Assembly (NCBI GenBank): GCA_035720425.1
Contig: DASTOB010000202.1
Span: 1-7,087 of the forward strand
Origin: DASTOB01 sp035720425
GTDB lineage: Bacteria; Chloroflexota; Limnocylindria; Limnocylindrales; CSP1-4
Length of the DNA stretch: 7,087 bases
Reading direction: 5' to 3'
Positions within the stretch are counted from its first letter, which is position 1; the number at the start of each line of letters is the position of its first letter. Made by a program: the position numbers and the translations under genes. The notes under the pieces were generated by a model. It was given only the letters and a program-made list of their open reading frames with translations, made no database searches and was not told where the DNA came from. Below, piece after piece: positions 4,401 to 7,087 of this stretch.

Positions 4401-4771
4401 TCAATCTCTATGAAGCGGCCGGCGGCATGCCGTTCTTCGAGGGCCTCGTGAACCGGTTCTACGACGGCGTCGCCGCGGACCCCGATCTCCTCCGCGTCTA
4501 CCCGGAGCCGGGCGACCTCGCGGGCGCGCGCCATCGATTGACCCTCTTCCTCGCGCAGTACTGGGGCGGGCCGACCACGTACGACACGGAACGGGGTCAC
4601 CCGCGACTCAGGATGCGCCACGTCCCGTTCGCGATCGGTCCGGCGGAGCGCGACGCGTGGCTCCGCCACATGCGCGAGGCGATTACGTGGATGGACCCGC
4701 CGCCGGAGGTCGCCACGCGGCTCCACGCCTACTTCGACATGGCCGCCGAGGCGATGCGCAACCGCGACTGA
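4388..4771 (+). CDS. glbO: Group II truncated haemoglobin (trHbO)
   Basis: Small cytoplasmic haem protein of the 2-on-2 globin group II, which binds O2 and other diatomic ligands; proposed roles include protection from nitrosative or oxidative stress and O2 handling. The 127 aa align along their length with Mycobacterium GlbO as I remember it. Visible positions are NRFYDGV with Tyr25 (B10), RVYPE with Tyr38 (CD1), YWGGPTTY (58-65), HPRLRMRH with proximal haem-ligand His78 (F8), and DAWLRHM with Trp91 (G8), the group II hallmark. All key haem-pocket residues are present, so it should be functional. GTG at 4388 is chosen from homology length and from the -10 box directly before it; another GTG at 4394 is possible. 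It has its own promoter after a terminator-like hairpin and is separated from guaA by 109 nt that contain a second promoter. Confidence 0.93.
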   Translation: MNVAVNLYEAAGGMPFFEGLVNRFYDGVAADPDLLRVYPEPGDLAGARHRLTLFLAQYWGGPTTYDTERGHPRLRMRHVPFAIGPAERDAWLRHMREAITWMDPPPEVATRLHAYFDMAAEAMRNRD

Positions 4772-4832
4772 GGTAACGACCGGGGAGGCGAACCCGGGAG
4801 CGGCTCGAGAAAGGCGGTTCGGGTGAACGCCG

Positions 4833-4856
4833 CCGGGCCGGTACACTGGTGCCCGG
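4833..4856. promoter_or_regulatory. guaA promoter within an inverted repeat
   Basis: TACACT at 4842-4847 is a likely -10 box, with a weak -35 (TTCGGG, 4818-4823) 18 bp upstream, giving a transcript start near 4854. Perfect 6-bp arms CCGGGC (4833-4838) and GCCCGG (4851-4856) flank the box about equally. A dyad centred on the -10 looks like an operator. Its regulator, and any link to guanine, are unknown. Confidence 0.5.
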
Positions 4857-4863
4857 GACGTAC

Positions 4864-4869
4864 GGAGGG
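4864..4869 (+). promoter_or_regulatory. Ribosome binding site of guaA
   Basis: GGAGGG lies 11 nt before the GTG at 4881, slightly further than ideal. It supports translation starting at 4881, which adds the unusual N-terminal extension. Confidence 0.65.
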
Positions 4870-4880
4870 CGACATCAGGC

Positions 4881-6653
4881 GTGACGACGGCAGGGACGGA
4901 GTCGGAACCGGCTGACGAGCATCAGGGGCCGCCGCCGGAACGGTCCGAGCGGCGCGGCAAGACCGTTCACGGCGAGCCGGCCAATGCCGGCCATCGGGTC
5001 CTCGCCCCCGACGACGCGGAGGTCGAGGCGTACCTCGAGACCGCGCTCCACGCGCCACCACCGTCCCGCGACGCGGCCGAGCCTCCGGCGGCGCCCGACA
5101 CGGTCGCGGTCCTCGACTTCGGCAGCCAGTTCGCCCAGCTCATCGCCCGCCGCGTCCGAGAGCTGAACGTCTACTCGGAGCTGCTCCCGCACGACACCTC
5201 GCTCGCCGAGCTCGAGCGGCGCGGCGTCCGCGCCGTCATCCTGTCCGGCGGCCCGAACTCGGTCTACGACGAGGGCGCCCCGCGCCCGGATCCGGCGATC
5301 TGGAGCGGCCGTCTCCCGGTGCTCGGCATCTGCTACGGCGCGCAGCTCATGGCCCGCGAGCTCGGCGGCGACGTCCTGCCGGCCGATCGACGCGAATACG
5401 GCCCGGCGACGATGACGATCACCGCCGACGACGGCCTGTTCGACGGGCTCGACCGCGATCAGCCGGTGTGGATGAGCCACGGCGACTCGATCACCCGCCT
5501 GCCGGAGGGATTTCGCGCCACCGCCCAGACGGATTCGACCCCGTTCGCGGGGCTTGTCGACGAGCGTCGCCGGCTGTACGGGATCCAGTTCCATCCCGAG
5601 GTCGTCCACACCCCGCGCGGCCGCGACGTGCTGCGCAACTTCGTCGTCTCGATCGCAGGGGCGCGTCCTGAATGGACGGCGGCGAACTTCATCGACACGA
5701 CCGTCGCCGGGATCCGCGCCCGCGTCGACGAGCACGCCGCCGCGACCGGCTCCGACGGTGCCGTCATCTGCGCGCTGTCCGGAGGGGTCGACTCGGCCGT
5801 GGCGGCGGCCCTCGTCCATCGCGCGGTGGGAGACCGACTCACCTGCATCTACGTCGACCACGGGCTCATGCGCAAGAAGGAGTCGGAGCTCCTGCGCGTC
5901 ACGTTCGAGCAGAACCTCGGCATGCGATTGGTCATGGTCGACGCGCGTGAGCGCTTCCTCCGCCGCCTGGCGGGGATCGAGGATCCCGAGCAGAAGCGCC
6001 GGATCATCGGCGACGAGTTCATCCGCGTGTTCGAGGAGGAGGCCGCCCGCCTCGGCCACATCGACTTCCTCACCCAGGGGACGCTCTATCCGGACGTCAT
6101 CGAGTCGGCCACCTCAGAAACGAAGGCCGCCCAGAAGATCAAGACCCATCACAACGTCGGCGGGCTCCCCGCGGACCTCCGCTTCCAGCTCATCGAGCCG
6201 CTCCGCTACCTGTTCAAGGACGAAGTCCGGACGGTTGGGCTCGAGCTGGGGCTGCCGGAGGCGATGGTTCTGCGCCAGCCGTTCCCGGGGCCGGGCCTCG
6301 CGATCCGCATCATCGGCGAGGTGACAGCCGAGCGACTCGACACGCTTCGCGAGGCAGACTGGATCGTCATCGACGAGATCAAGGCATCGGGGCTGTATCG
6401 CAAGCTATGGCAGTCATTCGCGATCCTCACCCCGGTCCGATCCGTCGGGGTGATGGGCGACGGCCGAACGTACGCGAACGTCGTGGCGATCCGCGCGGTG
6501 ACCTCCGAGGACGGAATGACGGCCGACTGGGCAAAGCTCCCGTACGACGTGCTCGGCAAGATCTCGTCGCGGATCGTCAACGAGGTGCCGGGGGTCAACC
6601 GCGTCGTGTACGACATCTCGTCGAAGCCGCCGGCCACGATCGAGTGGGAGTGA
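4881..6653 (+). CDS. guaA: GMP synthase (glutamine-hydrolysing)
   Basis: Cytoplasmic enzyme that aminates XMP to GMP with glutamine and ATP, the last step of GMP synthesis. The class I glutamine amidotransferase domain starts at about residue 74 (TVAVLDFGSQFAQLIARRVR). It has the oxyanion segment ILSGGPNSVYD, nucleophile Cys151 in LGICYGAQ, and His238/Glu240 in FHPEV completing the triad. The ATP pyrophosphatase domain has the P-loop SGGVDS (300-305) and YVDHGLMRKKE. The C-terminal dimerisation and XMP-binding part contains QPFPGPGLAIRIIGEV and ends with the conserved SKPPATIEWE. At 590 aa it exceeds the usual 510-525 because of about 73 extra N-terminal residues rich in Glu, Pro and Arg. No in-frame ATG, GTG or TTG lies between 4881 and the amidotransferase domain, so the extension is probably translated. 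It has its own promoter and ribosome site. Confidence 0.98.
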   Translation: MTTAGTESEPADEHQGPPPERSERRGKTVHGEPANAGHRVLAPDDAEVEAYLETALHAPPPSRDAAEPPAAPDTVAVLDFGSQFAQLIARRVRELNVYSELLPHDTSLAELERRGVRAVILSGGPNSVYDEGAPRPDPAIWSGRLPVLGICYGAQLMARELGGDVLPADRREYGPATMTITADDGLFDGLDRDQPVWMSHGDSITRLPEGFRATAQTDSTPFAGLVDERRRLYGIQFHPEVVHTPRGRDVLRNFVVSIAGARPEWTAANFIDTTVAGIRARVDEHAAATGSDGAVICALSGGVDSAVAAALVHRAVGDRLTCIYVDHGLMRKKESELLRVTFEQNLGMRLVMVDARERFLRRLAGIEDPEQKRRIIGDEFIRVFEEEAARLGHIDFLTQGTLYPDVIESATSETKAAQKIKTHHNVGGLPADLRFQLIEPLRYLFKDEVRTVGLELGLPEAMVLRQPFPGPGLAIRIIGEVTAERLDTLREADWIVIDEIKASGLYRKLWQSFAILTPVRSVGVMGDGRTYANVVAIRAVTSEDGMTADWAKLPYDVLGKISSRIVNEVPGVNRVVYDISSKPPATIEWE

Positions 6654-6723
6654 GTTCCGCCTGAGTCGCGTCCCGGGTCCGAACCGGCACCTTCGTACGA
6701 GTTCATCGCGGGGACCCGATCGC

Positions 6724-6863
6724 GGGGCTCCGGGCGGTCCATCTGACGCCTGGAGGCGTGTGCAGCCGTCGGATGGGGCTCCGGGCGATCCGCAGGACGC
6801 CGGACGGGCGCGATTCGTCGCTACGGTCGCGGTTCCGACGCCAGTTGGGGCTCCCGGCGCCCC
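6724..6863. repeat. Three degenerate GGGGCTCC repeats
   Basis: GGGGCTCCGGGCGGTCC (6724-6740) recurs as GGGGCTCCGGGCGATCC (6775-6791; 16 of 17 match), and a weaker copy GGGGCTCCCGGCGCC starts at 6847. Similarity extends beyond the core in all three copies (a GACGCC segment after the first two, CCGCAG after the last two). Starts are 51 and 72 nt apart. Purpose unknown. Confidence 0.55.
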
Positions 6864-6920
6864 GCAGCTCCTACCGGCGCCCAGCGGTCCGCCCCGCGCC
6901 TCCTCCCCGCGGCGCCCCTC

Positions 6921-6938
6921 CGGCGCGCCACCGCGCCG
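6921..6938. terminator. GC hairpin between convergent genes
   Basis: CGGCGCG-CCAC-CGCGCCG is a 7-bp stem with a 4-nt loop, 18 nt beyond the stop of the minus-strand partial gene. It could end that transcript, but there is no T-tract on either strand and the surrounding sequence is nearly all G and C, so coincidence is possible. Confidence 0.35.
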
Positions 6939-6956
6939 CCCCGCCGGCCGCGCAAG

Positions 6957-7087
6957 CTACGGAGCGACGAGCGTCTCCACGATCCCGGCCGCCCAGTCCG
7001 CGTGTCCCGCCGCGACGAAGCGGCGGAGATGCTCCGCGGCCCGCGGCTCGACCCCGACCGCGTCGCGGAACGCTGTCCGCGCCTCCG
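6957..7087 (-). CDS. C-terminal end of an unidentified gene (partial)
   Basis: On the minus strand an open frame enters from the window edge and stops at TAG (6957-6959), giving 42 residues that run from EARTAFRDAVGVEPRAAEHL through FVAAGHADWAAGIVETLVAP. The mixed composition, with helix-like spacing of hydrophobic residues and an Ala/Trp-containing end, looks like real protein and not a shadow frame. The family is not identifiable; a vague likeness to C-termini of NmrA-type NAD(P)-binding proteins is too weak to name it. The gene converges on guaA. Confidence 0.55.
   Translation of the reverse strand, partial: EARTAFRDAVGVEPRAAEHLRRFVAAGHADWAAGIVETLVAP

Larger units (their letters stand above)
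6654..6956. other. Spacer of about 300 nt after guaA
   Basis: No credible gene lies here. It separates convergent guaA and the partial minus-strand gene. It holds three degenerate copies of a GGGGCTCC-type repeat (6724, 6775, 6847), a small stem ACGCC-TGGA-GGCGT (6746-6759), a direct repeat ATCGCGGGG near 6707 and 6719, and a GC hairpin at 6921-6938. From about 6850 the plus strand becomes strongly C-rich. Confidence 0.6.

Noticed and set aside
4875..6059. 394-aa open frame antisense to guaA
   Set aside because: Its composition (Asp/Arg/Val/Ala runs) mirrors guaA codons, it has no ribosome site, and guaA is unambiguous on the other strand.
6670..6690. Sequence GGGTCCGAACC resembling a tRNA T-arm
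   Set aside because: No acceptor, D- or anticodon arms can be placed at tRNA spacing on either strand, and the TTCRA loop is not intact.
6206..6742. 178-aa antisense frame over the guaA 3' end containing HSIVAGGFDEMSYTTR
   Set aside because: This peptide is simply the reverse complement of the conserved GuaA C-terminus (RVVYDISSKPPATIEWE). It looks conserved only because GuaA is.

Overview
This is a 7.1-kb, very GC-rich bacterial segment (I estimate about 70% GC by eye). It is chromosomal and largely housekeeping. No mobile element, CRISPR array, rRNA or convincing tRNA was found. GTG and probably CTG/TTG starts, a likely leaderless gene, an F420-type oxidoreductase relative, a group II truncated haemoglobin and a Bateman-less IMP dehydrogenase (GuaB3 type) all fit a high-GC Terrabacteria lineage. 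Chloroflexota (Limnocylindria-like) or Actinomycetota are my best guesses; the sequence alone does not settle it.

Layout. (1) 1-1557, plus strand: a GuaB3-type IMP dehydrogenase, overlapped at its stop codon by a short split-barrel F420-type oxidoreductase-like gene. (2) 1626-2561, minus strand: a PPK2 polyphosphate kinase with a lysine-rich repeat tail, convergent with the first pair. (3) 2562-3661: a poorly coding stretch with a possible 42-aa membrane peptide, a 353-nt gene-free spacer, a well-supported 75-aa cysteine-containing protein, and a 235-nt non-coding block. That block has an A-rich 26-nt-period tandem repeat followed by two GC hairpins, the second exposing an anti-Shine-Dalgarno-like loop. 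(4) 3662-4297: an unrecognised four-helix membrane protein, closed by a perfect 12-bp hairpin. (5) 4388-4771: a group II truncated haemoglobin, apparently leaderless. (6) 4881-6653: GMP synthase (GuaA) with an unusual N-terminal extension of about 73 residues. (7) 6654-6956: a spacer with degenerate repeats and a GC hairpin. (8) 6957-7087: the C-terminal end of an unidentified minus-strand gene.

Functionally, GuaB3 (IMP to XMP) and GuaA (XMP to GMP) are consecutive steps of guanine nucleotide synthesis, here separated by about 3.7 kb of unrelated genes. PPK2 uses polyphosphate to phosphorylate nucleotides, so it touches the same nucleotide pool, but its opposite orientation argues against co-transcription. 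The two plus-strand genes with the clearest promoters, glbO and guaA, share the same -10 box (TACACT), and in each the box sits inside an inverted repeat.

No undescribed multi-gene system is evident. The best leads are the repeat-plus-hairpin RNA candidate at 3436-3558, the GuaA extension, and the dyad-embedded promoters.
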